Shown: positions 10,867 to 22,855, counted from the stretch's first letter. The stretch: 64,000 bases of DNA from Notamacropus eugenii (GCF_028372415.1 NC_092875.1:229127136-229191135), one strand, 5' to 3'. The notes: generated by a model from the letters alone, not told the origin. Numbers and translations: made by a program.

Positions 10867-11206
10867 GCTGGATATTGTGACTCGTGCCTGTAATCCTTGT
10901 TCTTGAAAAGGCTTAAACTGGTAAATCACTTGAGCTTGGCACTTTGGAATTGAAGTGAGCTAAAAATCAATTAGGTGTCCACACTAAGTCCAGCATCAGT
11001 ATGGTACCCTGAGAGTGTGTGTGGAGCAGGCAAGGAAGAAGGGATGATGGGAGCTAGTACTAGGCTGCCTAAGGGAGAGTGAACTGGCCCAAGTGAGAAA
11101 TAGCAAATCAAAGTTTCCATATCAATCAGCAGTTGGACCTGGCTCATGAGAGGGCCACTGTATTTCTGGTCAGCCCAAAATAGAGAGACCCAGACTCAAA
11201 AGATAG
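10867..11206 (+). pseudogene. RN7SL: 7SL (SRP) RNA retrocopy, near full length
   Basis: The sequence follows the whole signal-recognition-particle RNA in order. The Alu-domain start is 'gctggatattgtgactcgtg' then 'cctgtaatcc'. The S domain has 'taggtgtccacactaagtcc', 'agcatcagtatggta', 'ctgcctaagggagagtgaac' and 'tggcccaagtgagaaat'. The 3' Alu-domain arm is 'gccactgtatttctggtcag' then 'agagagaccca'. Functional 7SL is about 300 nt and this copy is about 335, mainly because of extra sequence near 11010-11060. Scattered substitutions, especially in the first 60 bases, argue against function. A decayed 12-bp duplication (actatagtttca just before, attatggttcca at 11207-11218, three transitions) supports retroposition. 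It is not an Alu, because the S domain is present. Confidence 0.88.
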
Positions 11207-11324
11207 ATTATGGTTCCAAGAAGATTGCTGGATTTCCATGTCCAAGAGAAAGGTTGCAACTTAGATACAACACTAGAAGTGACACAAGGGCAAGAAAATT
11301 GAAAAGAGCTGATGAACTAGTTCA

Positions 11325-12095
11325 TTTTTCTTTCTTTAAAATATTTTGCTTTTTTATAATTACATGGGAAGACAATTTTTAACATTCTTTTTTTTAAATT
11401 TTGAGTTCCAACTTCTCTCCCTCCCTCCCCTCTGCTCTCATTGAGAAGGCAAGCAATTTGCTATAGGTTATACATGTGCAGTCATGCAAAACATATTTCG
11501 TATTAGTCATGATGTGAAAGAAAACACAGACCAAAAAAAACTCTAAGAAAAATAAAGTTTAAAGAAGTATGCTTCAATCTTCATTGAGACTCCATCAGTT
11601 CTTTCTCTAGGGATAGACAGTATTTTTCATCATAAGTCCTTCGGAATTGTCTTGGTGCTTTGTATTGCTGAGAATAGCTGATTCATTCACAATCGATCAT
11701 CATTCAGTACTGCTGTCACTGTGTACAATATTCTAGTAGCTTTGCTCACTCCACTTTATAAATCTTTCCAGGTTTTTTGAGAGGATCCTACTCATCACTT
11801 CTTGTAGCACAATCATACTCCATCACAATCATATGCCACAACTTGTTCAGCCATTCCCCAATTGATGGACATTCCCTCAATTTCCAATTCTTTGCCACCA
11901 CTAAAAGAGCTGTTATAAGTATTTTTGTACACTTAGGTTCTTTCCTTTTTGTTTTTTTTTCTGTATCCCATTGTGATACAGACCTAGTAGTGGTATTGTT
12001 GGGTCAAAGGGTAGGCACAGATTTTTTCACCCTTTGAGCATAGTTCCAAATTGCTCTCTTCAGTGATTGGATCAGTTCACAAATCTGCCAACAGT
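11325..12095 (-). repeat. L1 3' end, antisense, 5'-truncated
   Basis: Reversed L1 3'UTR ('gagttccaacttctctccct', 'gagaaggcaagcaatttgct') runs into the reversed ORF2 C-terminal region ('cagccattccccaattgatg', 'ggtattgttgggtcaaaggg'). Open frames on the plus strand here are antisense shadows. Confidence 0.85.
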
Positions 12096-12588
12096 AATTC
12101 ACTTTTCTTAGCCCAGGTTTTGTTTGATACCCTCTTCTCACTCTCCACTGTATTCACTGCCATTAAATATGTCATCTTTTGCCAGATGTGGGACAGATAC
12201 TATCATCATATCTTTAGCTATTAGCCACATAGAGCATGTTGCTCTTATACTTACAAACTTCATTATGCCACCTATACCAGATTATCCCTCTCAAGTACAT
12301 TAACACATGCATAAAAATAGGCCAGATCTTGATTTAAGCCTGGGGAACCATAAGGAAGAACTTTGCCATATAAAGGTGATCCCAGACAAAATTACAAATT
12401 AAATAGTTTACTTTTGGCACCTCTATTCTCTTCTTTCAAATGCTCCTTTTTGTGCCTTCCTCTAAACTTCATTCTCTCCTTATGTGGATGCAGAAAAGCA
12501 TCAAATAAATTCATTCACACTAAGGTATGAATGACTAATAGTATAACTCTTCCTGACATATTTAAATTTTAATATAAAAGTCAATAGA
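12096..12588. other. No recognised feature
   Basis: Single-copy sequence between two L1 fragments. I see no gene or repeat family. Confidence 0.35.
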
Positions 12589-12589
12589 A

Positions 12590-14252
12590 TAAGTCTCTAA
12601 TTATGGAATTTGGGGTATCAACCAGCTTCAGAAAAAATACCATCCCAATTAAATTACCAAAAAATTATTTTACTGAATTAGAAAAAAATAACAAAATTCA
12701 TTTGAAAGAACAAAAAATCAAGAATATCAAAAGAAATAATGGGAAAAATGTAAAGGAAAGAGATTTGGTAGTATCAGATCTTAAACTATGTTGTAATGCA
12801 GGGAACTATTAAAACTATAAAAAGGTAGATCAATGGAATAGAATAGACATACAATTTGCAGCAGCAAATAAACATAATAACCACATATTTGACAAGTATA
12901 AAGATTTAAGATTTAGGGATAAGAATTCGTTATTTTGTGAACACTGCTAGGAAAACTGGAAAGCAGTATGGCAGAAATTGGGCATAGACCAATATCTTAC
13001 ACCATTTAGCAAGATAAGGTCAAAATAGATATATGGTCTAGATATAAAGAGAGAGATTACAAGAAAGTCAAAAGAACATGGAACATATTACTTATCAGAC
13101 TTATGAATAGTTGAACAATTTAAAAATAAACAAGAGACAGAAAGCAAAGTTAGGTGTTACTATGTTAATTTAATGTTAATGGGAGTTAAAAGATCTTTCC
13201 TGCCCAATAATGGGCCTCAGGTGGAGCCCATTAAGGGAAGCTTGATTAGGGGAGGCTTGTTTTGTAGGAAGGTGCACATGTTTTGTTAATTGCTAATGAG
13301 GTTCTGGGTCACCAGGGTCCTTCCCTCTGGCTCTGAAAAGTATATATATGTATGTATGTATGTATGTATATATGCTGAGGTAAGGCTTTACTTTGGGGGC
13401 TTACTCTTTGGAAGAATGTTTGTGTGCCACATGAGACTCAGATGTTGGTACTTCTTTGTCTGGTAATTACGTATGTAATAATGGTCAGACAGTTGAATCT
13501 GCTTACTGTTCTGTGAGAAATGTATTGCTTATGGTCAGACAGTTAGAAGTCCTGTTTGTTGGTCTTCTCTGCTTGTATTTTCTCTGTTGGTATATGTGAC
13601 TAAAGATTGTTGACTCCTCAAAAGTTGCTTCTCTTTGAAGAAAACAGATCTAAGAAGCTGTGCTAGCAGGCCATCCTGGATGTGTCAGGGTGCTTGCTGC
13701 TACAGGTGTAAAATGGATAATTTTGATTACATTAAATTAAAAAGGTTTTGTACAAATAAAACCAAGATCAGAAGGAAAGCAGGAAATCCGGGGGAGGGAA
13801 TTTTTAGACAATTCATCAGATAAAAGTCTCATAACAAAAATACAAAGAACTTTGTCAAATCTATAAGAATATGAGTCATTCCCCAATTGATAAATGGTCA
13901 AAGGATATGAATAAGCAATTTTCCAATGAAGAAATCAAAACAATTTACAGTTATATGAAAAAATGCTCTAAATTATTATTGATTAGAGAAATACAAATTA
14001 AAACAACCTTGAGATATCATTTTACACTTATGAGATTGGATAAAATGATTAAAGGAGAAATCACCAAATGTAGGAGGGCATGTGGAAAAATTGGGACATA
14101 ATTCATTGCTGGGGGAATTGTGAACAGATCCAACAATTTAGGACAGCAATCTAGAATTATGGCTAAAGAGTTATTAAACTACCTTTGAACCAGCAATACC
14201 ACTGCTAGGTCTATTTCCAAAGATGAATGGGGAAAAAGGAAAAGAACCTATA
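12590..14252 (+). repeat. L1 ORF2 3' third, sense, split by a solo LTR
   Basis: Decayed ORF2 sequence in sense orientation: 'aaattcatttgaaagaacaa', 'gtatcagatcttaaactatg', 'gatcaatggaatagaataga', then after the LTR 'tggataattttgattacatt', 'gtcattccccaattgataaa' and 'taccactgctaggtc'. It stops abruptly at about 14252, where the poly(T) start of an antisense HAL1 begins. The expected end of ORF2 and the 3'UTR are missing. Confidence 0.85.
13157..13703 (+). mobile_element. Solo LTR of an endogenous retrovirus (fossil)
   Basis: A block of about 547 bp interrupts L1 ORF2 sequence that reads continuously if the block is removed. It is flanked by a short direct repeat aggtg (13152-13156 and 13704-13708). 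With the alternative reading TG...CA the ends shift by two bases. It holds a TATA/TATG-rich stretch near 13340-13375. No internal retroviral genes are present, as expected for a solo LTR left by recombination. The family is not identified and the orientation is uncertain. It is younger than the L1 it sits in. Confidence 0.6.
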
Positions 14253-15124
14253 TGTTCTTTTTTTTTTTTTTTTTTTGCATTTTCTTTTTTTTATTAATTA
14301 ATTTATTTATTTTTAGTTTTCGACATTCATTTCCACAAGATTTTGAGTTCCAAATTTTCTTCCCATCTCACCCCTCCCTCACCCAAGGCACCATGCATTC
14401 TGATTACCCTTTCCCCCAATCTGCCCTTCCTTCTATGAGACTCCTCCCTTCCCTTATTCCCATCTTCTCTCTTTTCTTGTAGGGCAAGATAGACTTCTAT
14501 ACCTCATTCTATACCCCATATTATTTCCCAGTTGCATGCAAAAACAATTCTCAATATTTTTTCCTAAAACTTTGAGTTCCAACTTCTCTCCCTTCCTCCC
14601 TCCCCACTCATCCTCACTGAAAAGGCAAGTAATTCAATATACATTTGTAATTATGCAAAAGACTTCCATAATGGTCATGTTGTGAAAGACTAACTATATT
14701 TCCCTCCATCCTATCCTGCCCCCCATTTATTCTATTCTTTCTTTTTGACCTTGTCCTTCCTCAAAAGTGTTTACTTCTAATTACTCCCTCCTCCCATTTG
14801 CCCTCCCTTTTATCATCCTCCCCACACCCTATTTATCCCCTTCTCCCCTACATTCCTGTAGTGTAAGATAGATTTTCATACCAAATTGAGTGTGCATGTT
14901 ATTCCCTCCTTAAGCCAAATGTGATGAGAGTAAGCTTCACATTTTCCCTCTCACCTTCCCCCTTTTCCCCTCCATTCAAAAAGCTTTTACTTGCCTCTTT
15001 GATGAGAGATAATTTGTCCCATTTGATTTTTCTCTTTTTCCTCCCAATATATTCTTTTATCACCTCTTAATTTATTTTTTAAGATATCATCCCTTCCTAT
15101 TCAACTTACCCTGTGCTCTCTGTC

Positions 15125-15183
<59 letters not shown>

Positions 15184-16905
15184 AATATCCCTCCAATTAC
15201 CCAAATACTGATAAAAGTTTCAAGGGTTACAAATATTATCTTTCCATGTAGGAATGTAGACAGTTCACCTTTAATAAGTCCCTTATGACTTCTCTTTGCT
15301 GTTTACCTTTTCATGCTTCTCTTCATTCTTGTGTTTGAGAGCCAAATTTTCTATTCAGCTCTGGTCTTTTCATCAAGAATGCTTGAAAGTCCTCTATTTC
15401 ATTGAATGACCATTTTTTCCCCTGAAGTATTGTACTCAGTTTTGCTGGGTAGGTGATTCTTGGTTTTAATCCTAGTTCCTTTGACTTCTGGAATATCATA
15501 TTCTAAGACCTTTGATTCCTTAATATAGAAGCTGCTAGATCTTGTGTTATCTTGATTGTATTTCCACAATACTCAAATTGTTTATTTCTGGAGGTTTGCA
15601 ATATTTTCTCCTTGACCTGGGAATTCTGGAATTTGGCTACAATATTCCTAGGAGTTTTTCTTTTTGGATTTCTTTTGGGAGGTGATTGGTGGATTCTTTC
15701 AATATTTATTTTACCCCACGGTTCTAGAATATCAGGGCAATTTTCCTTGATAATTTCATGAAAGATGATATCTAGGCACTTTTTTTTTATCATGGCTTTC
15801 AGGTGGTTCCACAATTTTTAAGTTCTCTCCTGGATCTCTTTTCCAGGATGGTTGCTTTTGCAATGAGATATTTCACATTGTCTTCTATTTTCATTCTTTG
15901 TAGTTTCTTGATTTCTCATAAAGTCATTAACTTCCAGCTGCTCCATTCTAATTTTTAAAGGACTATTTTCTTCAGTGAGCTTTTGAACCTCCTTTTCCAT
16001 TTGGCTAATTCTACTTTTTAAAACATTCTTCTCCTCATTGGCTTTTTGGACTTCTTTTGCCATTTGGGTTAGTCTATTTTTAAAGGTGATATTTTCTTCA
16101 GCATTTATTTGGATCTCCTTTAGCAAACTGTTGACTCAATTTTCATGATTTTCTTTCATTGCTCTCATTTCTCTTTCCAATTTTTCCTCCACCTCTCTTA
16201 CTTGATTTTCAAAATCCCTTTTGAGCTCTTCCATGGCCTGAGACCATTGCATATTTTGGGGGGAGCTTTGGATGCAGAAGCCTTGACTTTTATGTTTTCC
16301 TCTGATGGTAAGCATTGTTCTTCCTCATCTGAAAGGGTGGAAGAAAATACCTGTTCACCAAGAAAGTAACCTTCTATAGTCTTATTTTTTTTCCCTTTTT
16401 TGGACATTTTTGCAGTCAGTTACTTGACTTTTGAATCCCTTGTCAAGTGGAGGGTATACTTTAGGGACCTATAAGTTCTCAGTTCCTCCAAGGTGGCACA
16501 ATCAAGGGAGAGGAGTTTACTCCTCTCCTGGTCTGTGCTCTGGTCTGGAAGCAACCACAAGCTTTTCTGCCCAGCATCTGCGAATAGAATTCCTTCTCCA
16601 GAGCCTCCACCAGCTCCACGACACCAGTGCTCTTCCTCACCCCAGGACCAGGGTTGACATTCAGATCTGCCACTCAATTCCCACAGGGTCTTTAGGCCAA
16701 AGGCTCTGCTGATGCAGTGGTTGCTACTGGGACTCAGGCCATCCCCGCTACCTTTTTAGCCAGGTGAAAGAGCTTTCTCATTGACCTGTGAAGCTGTCTT
16801 TGGCATTTGTGGGTTGAGAAATCTGGGAACTGCAGCTGCTGCCCAGGTTTCCTTGCCCTGAAGCCTGCTCCAGTCCTGTCCTTGCTGCACTGTGTGGTCA
16901 TATAG
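14253..16905 (-). mobile_element. HAL1 (ORF1-only L1), antisense, 5'-truncated, decayed
   Basis: Reading the minus strand from 16905, the element shows GC-richer 5'UTR, an ORF1 starting at 16407 (MSKKGKKNKTIEGYF), coiled-coil heptads, the C-terminal ORF1 region (to about 15330), then directly a purine-rich 3'UTR ending in a poly(A) read here as the T-run at 14256-14277. There is no ORF2. ORF1 is broken by several stops and frameshifts. The 5'UTR (about 500 bases) is shorter than in the copies at 32755 and 59920, so the 5' end is truncated. It contains a (TG)n array at 15127-15180, at the place where related copies have CA/TA repeats. It lies head to head with the HAL1 fragment beginning near 16915. 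Confidence 0.85.
15127..15180. repeat. (TG)n microsatellite
   Basis: About 25 TG units within the 3'UTR of the antisense HAL1. On the element strand this is (CA)n, and the sister copies carry CA/TA-rich repeats at the same point (34657-34735, 61986-62025). Confidence 0.95.
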
Positions 16906-16914
16906 TGATGTAAG

Positions 16915-18405
16915 AAAATCTTGAAAAACAAGGCAAGAACTTTGTAAAGGAGACACAAAAAACACTGAAGAAAATAACACCTCAAAAAATAGACTAGACC
17001 AAATGGTAAAAGGGGTCCAAAAAGCCAATGAGGAGAAGAATGCCTTAAAAAGAAGAATTGGCAAGATGGAAAAGGAAGCCCAAAAGCTCATTGAAGAAAA
17101 TAATTCCTTAAAAATTTGAATGGAGCCAATGAAGCGAATGACTTTATGAGAAATCAAGAAATCACAAACAAAACCAAAAGAATGAAAAAATAGAAGACAA
17201 TGTGAAATATCTCATTGGAAAAACAGTTGACTTGGAAAACAAATCCCAGAGAGATAATTTTTAAATTATTGAACTCCCTGATAGACCTGATAAAAAAAAA
17301 AAAAGAGTCTAAACATCATCTTTCAAGAAATTATCAAGGAAAACTGCCTGATATTACAGAATTATAGGGTAAAATAGAAACAGAAAGAGTCCACTAATTA
17401 CTTTCTGAAAGCGATGCCAAAATGAAAACTCTCAAGAATATTATAGTCAAATTCCAGAGTTCTCAGATCTAAGAGAAAGTATTGGAAGAAAGAAACAGTT
17501 CAAGTATTATGGAGACATGGTCAGGATAACAAAAGATTTAGCAGCTTCTGCAATAAAGTATTGGAGGGTTTGGAATGTGATGTGCTAGAGAGCAAAGGAG
17601 CTAACATTACAACAAAGAATCACTTACCCAGCAAAACTGAGGATAATCCATGAGAGGGGAAAATGGACATTCAATGAGATAGAGGAATTTCATGAATTCT
17701 CAAGAAAAGACCAGAGCTAAATAGAAAGCTTGACTTTCAAATATAAGATTCAAGAGAAGCATGAAAAGGTAAACAGGAAAGAGAAATCATAGGGGACTTA
17801 ATAAAGTTAAACTCTACATTCCTACATGCAAAGATGATGCGTGTAACTCATAAGACCTTTCTCATTACTATTGTAGTTAGAAGGAGTATGTATGGAAAGA
17901 GGGCACAGATATGAGTTGAATTTGAAGGGATGATATCTAAAGAAATAAAATTAATAGGTGAGAGAGAAAAATATATTGGGAGAAAGAGAAAGGGAGAGGT
18001 GGAATGAAATGGAAAGTGTCTGTCTTAACCCTACAGGAGAGTAGGAGGGAAGGGATTAAGAGAAGGGGATTGTGAAAGAAGGAAGGGCAGATTGGGGAAG
18101 GGAGTAATCAGAAGCAAAACACTTTTGAGAAGAGACAGGGTGAAAGGAGAGAGAACTGAATAAATGAGAAAGGGGGTAACTTGGAGGGAAATATAGTTAG
18201 TCTTTCACAGCAGGACTACTGTGAAAGTGTATTGCATGACTTCACATGTATAACCTCTATCGAATTGCTTGCCTTCTCAATGGGGGTTGGGGCTGAGGAG
18301 GGAGGAAGAGAGATAATTTGGACCTCAAATGAAAAATGAAGTTAAAATTGTTTTTACATGTAACTAGAGAAAAATAAAATTCTAAATAAAAATTTAAAAA
18401 TAAAT
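16915..18405 (+). mobile_element. HAL1 fragment, sense (ORF1 and 3'UTR), decayed
   Basis: It starts within the ORF1 coiled-coil region ('caaaaagccaatgaggagaa'), continues through the RRM-like and C-terminal parts ('atcacttacccagcaaaact' at about 17620) to the ORF1 end near 17750, then directly into the L1-type 3'UTR ending in an A-rich tail near 18400. ORF2 is absent, as in the other HAL1 copies. Multiple in-frame stops show decay. The 5' half is missing, and the break abuts the antisense copy. Confidence 0.85.
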
Positions 18406-18667
18406 AGATTTTCCTGGCATGAAAAGGGAAAGAAGTGAAGAACTGGGGAGAGAGAGGAGGAAGAAATACTCCTGAAATCATACCTTATAACCCACAGAGG
18501 ATCCCCTAACTCTACTCAGTGTCATATTTATATATGTATATATATACATATATATAAACAAGTGCTTAATAAATTTGTCAAATTACTGAATTTTGCCTAT
18601 TTATGATGACAACTTTGTTCCTAGGTAGACCCAAAGATGCAAGAACAAAGGATTAGTTAGTTGAATG

Positions 18668-18990
18668 AATAGTTAATATTTATAGAATCATAGACATTCA
18701 AAATTGAAAGGGACCTTAAATATTACTTAGTTCAGCCCCTACTTGAAAAGGAATCCTCTCAGAAGCATCCTTGAGGTAATCCAGCATCCACTTGAAGATC
18801 TCCATTAATGGGATACTCACTACCTCTATTCTATTTTCGGATAGCTCCAAATGTTAGGACGTTTTTATTCACATAGAACTGAAATCTGCTTCTTTGAAAC
18901 ATTCACCCTATGCTAGCAGCAATGTCTACCAGGGTTCCTGCCACATAGGCTGAATTATTTTCCCTAAAAGACTGAGAAGCCATGTGTGAG
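18668..18990 (-). repeat. CR1/L3 LINE 3' end, antisense
   Basis: Reversed order of the L3 tail: 'agaatcatagacattcaaaa', 'gaaagggacc', 'tccagcatccacttgaagat', 'gggatactcactacctc', 'atagctccaaatgttagga', 'tgaaatctgcttctttgaaa'. It is the mirror of the element at 6200. An AT microsatellite lies just upstream (18525-18560). Confidence 0.75.
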
Positions 18991-19771
18991 GTTTGATTGC
19001 TGAAGGTGGCTAGGGCTAGAGCAGTTTGTCCTGTCTGCTTTGTTGCCTAGAACATAAAAAGTCCATCCCACAAGGGGATGCTGCCCCTCAGACTTGAATG
19101 ATAATTCATTGCCATGAGAATAAACATACCCTTCTGACTAAATGTGTTTTCTTGAGGTGATAAGAGGAACTGTATTCATCTGAATTAGTGCTGTATCCTT
19201 TCTAAGCTACCATCAAGTAAACTCCCTTTCTGTTAAATATTAGATGATCTGCAAGTGTCTCATTTCATTCCAATCTTCAGCCTACATCCCTGAATCTTCC
19301 TGAGTCAAGCTTGGCCTGTAACACACTCAATGCTTGTAGTTCTACTTTTTGTAAATAAAGAAAACAAGTCGAATTTATCTTTGACTATATGACAGATGTT
19401 TGTGGACAGGAAAGTAGTTATGATACCAAGTTTAAGTTTCACTTCTACAGGTGAAACATCCCCAATTACTTCAACTGACTGTCATAGCATAATCTCTAGT
19501 CTTCTCACCATCTGGGCTGCCCTCTTTCAGACATGTTAGTTTGTCAATATCTTTCCTAAATGAGGCACCAAGAAGTGTAGTTTGACCAGGACAGAGGGCA
19601 GTGTTCCTTGAGACTTGTCAGTTCTCTCATTCAGAACACTCACAATATGCATCTACTCAGTCACCAAGACCTTTTGCTTTTGCCTTCACAATATCAATAA
19701 TAACCATCCTCTGCTCTTATTACTACTATTATCACACTATTTCAAGTCTTCATTTCTGACTTCCCAAGCTA
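18991..19771. other. No recognised feature
   Basis: Single-copy or too diverged to assign. No exon or RNA gene is seen. Confidence 0.35.
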
Positions 19772-20272
19772 TTGAAAAACACCTATCTGAATGGAATACT
19801 ATTGGTCCATAAGAAATGATGAGAAGATAGACTTCAGAAAAACCTGGAAAGACTTAAATGAACTGATGCTAAATGAAGTGAGCAGAACCAGGAGAACACA
19901 GTAAAAGAACACTGTACAATGACTAACTTTGCTAGACTTATCTCTTCTTAGAAAATGCAAGGATCTAAGATAATTCCAAAAGACTTATGATGGAAAATGC
20001 CATCCACATTCAGAGAAAGAACTATGGAGTCTGAATGCAGATCAAAGCATACTATTTTCTTTTTGTTTTTTTCTCTCATGGTTTTTCCCTTTGGTTCTAA
20101 TTCTTCTTTACAACATGACTAATGTGGAAATATGTTTAATATGATTGTATAAGTATAGTCAATATCAGATTGCACTCTATCTTTGGGAGGAGGAAGGGAG
20201 GGGGAGAAAATTTAGAGCTCAAAATCTTATAAAAATGAATGCTGAAAACTAAAAATTAATAATTTTTTTAAA
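19772..20272 (+). repeat. L1 3' end, sense, 5'-truncated
   Basis: End of ORF2 and 3'UTR: 'gaaaaacctggaaagactta', 'tgaagtgagcagaaccagga', 'gaaagaactatggagtctga', 'gatcaaagcatactatttt' and an A-rich tail. Confidence 0.85.
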
Positions 20273-20289
20273 ACCTATGTAGTTTTCAT

Positions 20290-20660
20290 ATTTTATCTTA
20301 GAGCTAACAGGGAACTACTATTGGGAGCAGGAGAGTGACATAGCTCTTTGCTTTAGGAAGAATATTTTTGGCAGCTGTGTGAAAGACATATCAGAGAGAA
20401 GCAGAGTCTGGTGGCACGGAAACTATATAAGAGGCTGGGGCAATCATAGTGGCAAAAAACAATCAGAGCTTAGACAAAGATGGAGGCTGTAGAAGGAGAA
20501 AGAAGAGAATAAAAGAAAACTGATACAATTCAATCTGAGCATCATGTATTAATCACCTCCACATGCAGCTTACTGTGCTAAGCACCAGGGGAGCAAAGAC
20601 AACAATAAAATAGTCTCTGCCTTCAGTGACTTTCTAGTAAGAAATGTTGAGGTCGAATTG
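20290..20660 (-). repeat. L2-type LINE, antisense
   Basis: The block 'gcaggagagtgacatagct', 'ctttaggaagaatatttttg', 'gcagctgtgtg' is followed by 'gtgctaagcaccaggggagc' and 'tctctgccttcagtgacttt', matching the reverse complement of L2 3' sequence. It is diverged. Confidence 0.55.
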
Positions 20661-20749
20661 AAAGGACTTGACAACTATGTGGATGTCAAGCCCTCATCCC
20701 TTCTTGCATTTCTCTTCTAATTGGTCTCCCAGTGTTAAGACTCTCCTCT

Positions 20750-20945
20750 CTTGAACTGATGCAGTCTGAGTGCAGATTGAAGCATAATTTTTTCACTTTC
20801 TTTATTTTTCTTGCTTTTTTTGCAAGACAGCTAATATGGAAATATGCTTTGCATGATTTCACATGTATAATTGATATCTTTTTTTGCCTTCTTAATGGAT
20901 GGGGGAGGGGCAGAGAATTTAGAACTTTTTTTAAAAGAATAATAA
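20750..20945 (+). repeat. Short L1 3'UTR insertion with target duplication
   Basis: About 195 bases of L1 3'UTR ('gcagtctgagtgcagattga', 'gatttcacatgtataattga', G-rich stretch, A-rich tail). The flanking sequence 'gactctcctctct' on the left and 'gactgtcctctct' on the right looks like a 13-bp duplication with one mismatch. It interrupts an L2-like segment. Confidence 0.75.
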
Positions 20946-20959
20946 AAATAAATGAATAA

Positions 20960-21345
20960 CAATAAGATTAAAAAGAAAGACTGTCCTCTCTCTAATTCAA
21001 ACTCAGTACAACTGCCAGTAATATTCATAAAGCAACTGTCTATCTCTCAATGGCTCCCTAAGACAAAATACAAAATTTTCTAATTGTTATTTAAAGTCCT
21101 TCACAATCTGACTTCAGTATACCTTTCTAGGTAGTTATTGCACAACCCTCCCTTTCAGATGCTCTGACCTACTCAAATTAGCCTATTGCTGTTCCCTCTA
21201 CAAGATATACCACCCTTCATCCCTGTGCCTTAAACAGACTGTCCCCCATGCCTAAAATGTGCTCCTGCCACATCTTGGTCTCTTAGAATCCCCAATTGCC
21301 TTCAAACCTTGCAGATTACTCTGTGTGGAGACAATGGGAATTTTC
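20960..21345 (+). repeat. L2-type LINE, sense fragment
   Basis: It contains 'ggctccctaagacaaaatac', 'ttcacaatctgacttcagta' and 'ctattgctgttccctctaca', in the order of L2 3' sequence in sense orientation. The left part before the L1 insertion (from about 20690) probably belongs to it. Confidence 0.55.
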
Positions 21346-21514
21346 AGTAGTTAAAACAGACCCAAAGCAATCAGACTTTGGTGTTAATAGATAAATATAA
21401 TAAAGATAGAAATCTGGGCTAGGTGGTTAGAAACGCTTATTTTTTCTGCTTTAGGTTATCTTTTCTTCTGCCTTAGATTCATTTTCATGTAGTCAAAATC
21501 CTGATGTTAAGTCA

Positions 21515-22200
21515 GTCAAGCATGTCAATAAGGATTTATTAAGTGCCCACTATGTGCCAGACTATGCTAAATACTAGAAATACAAAGAAAACCCAAAACA
21601 TGGTCTCTCCCTCAAGGAACTCATATTCAGATGGGGGATACAACATGCAAACAAACAATATAGAAATAAAATACACACACCATAAATAGGAAACAGTCTC
21701 AGAGAAAAGGCACTGACATTAAGGGGGACCAAGAAAAGCCTCTTATAGAAGGTAGAGTTTTAAGTGAACATTAAAGGAATAGAGGGAAGCCACGAGGTGG
21801 AGGTGAGGAGAAAAAGAATTGCAGGCATGGAGGACAGCCAGGGAGAATGCATAGAGTCAGGGGATAAAGTTCTTGTGGAAGGAATGGCTACTGTTTGAGA
21901 AGGCGCTGGATAGAAGAGTACATCGAGAGGAGAAAAGAGTGAGAAGATTGGAAAGATAGGAAGGGTCTAGGTTATAAGGGATTTTGAAATCCAAATGGAA
22001 GGTTTTATATTTGAAACTTGAGGCAATAGGAAGCCACTGGAGTTGACTGAGTAGGGAGATGATGTGATCTCACCTCTTCGGTAGCTGAGTAGAGAATAGA
22101 CTTGAGTGGGGAGACTCTTGAGTTAGGGAGATCAACAAGCTGATTATTGGAGTAGTCTAGGCATGAAGTTGTTGTTGTTGTTGTGAGATCCTACACCAGT
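21515..22200 (-). repeat. L2-type LINE, antisense, about 690 bp
   Basis: It starts with the reversed L2 terminus ('aataaggatttattaagtgc', 'ccactatgtgccagacta'), then 'ctccctcaaggaactcatat', 'gatgatgtgatctcacctct' and 'ggagtagtctaggcatgaag'. A (GTT)n run lies at about 22170-22181. Confidence 0.6.
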
Positions 22201-22589
22201 GTCAGAGAAAAAAAGAGGGAATCCATGAGAGATGTTGTAAAGGTAGAATGAGAGGACTTGGTCACAGATATGAGCGGTGAGAGTAAAGAGCCACAGATGA
22301 TACCATGCCTAATACTGAAAACCACTGGTTGCTCAATAGCTAGTCCAGGGCAGCTTCAACTGATAGCATGGTCTATGTGCCTACCTTAGCTCTCATGTTC
22401 AGTGTCCAGTAGTCTAAACATATTCAGATCTTTGCTCTCATTGTATGGGTTTTAGTAGCTCAGAGTGAATGTAAATAGAAGTTGTTTTGGTTCTGGCCCA
22501 AAACTCTGAGGGTCTTTCCCTCCCAGACTGATTCTTTTGTGAAGGCAAACTAGGCTATCTTTTGCCTTGATTATTACCCAGGCTTTAAT

Positions 22590-22855
22590 CACTGAATGGG
22601 TGTTGTCTCAGACAAACCAAGACCTGGGAAAGACTTTAGCTTAAAAAGGTCAAGATCCCCCACTGCATCCAAGGCCATCTCCAGTCATACTGACCTGTCT
22701 TGCTACTGGACTCAAATGACTGTGGAGTAGAGAGTACAGTTGATGATTTTGAACAGCCCTGCCTCACTTAAATCCAATTTATTTGCAAGTCAAGACATCA
22801 CCCTCCTGTCATCACTGGTCCTCTTTGAGAAAGAAGGGAGAACAACAATCTGTCA
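22590..22855 (+). repeat. RTE-type LINE 3' end or RTE-derived SINE
   Basis: It carries the diagnostic marsupial RTE tail: 'gccatctccagtcatactga', 'cctgcctcacttaaatccaa', 'tcactggtcctctttgagaa', ending 'gagaacaac'. Sequence back to about 22320 may belong to the same element but is diverged. Confidence 0.75.

Noticed and set aside
10867-11206. Alu or other 7SL-derived SINE
   Set aside because: The central S domain of SRP RNA is present, which Alu and B1 lack.
15503-16407. Host coiled-coil genes on the minus strand
   Set aside because: These frames are pieces of the antisense HAL1 ORF1. Plus-strand frames in the same interval are antisense shadows.
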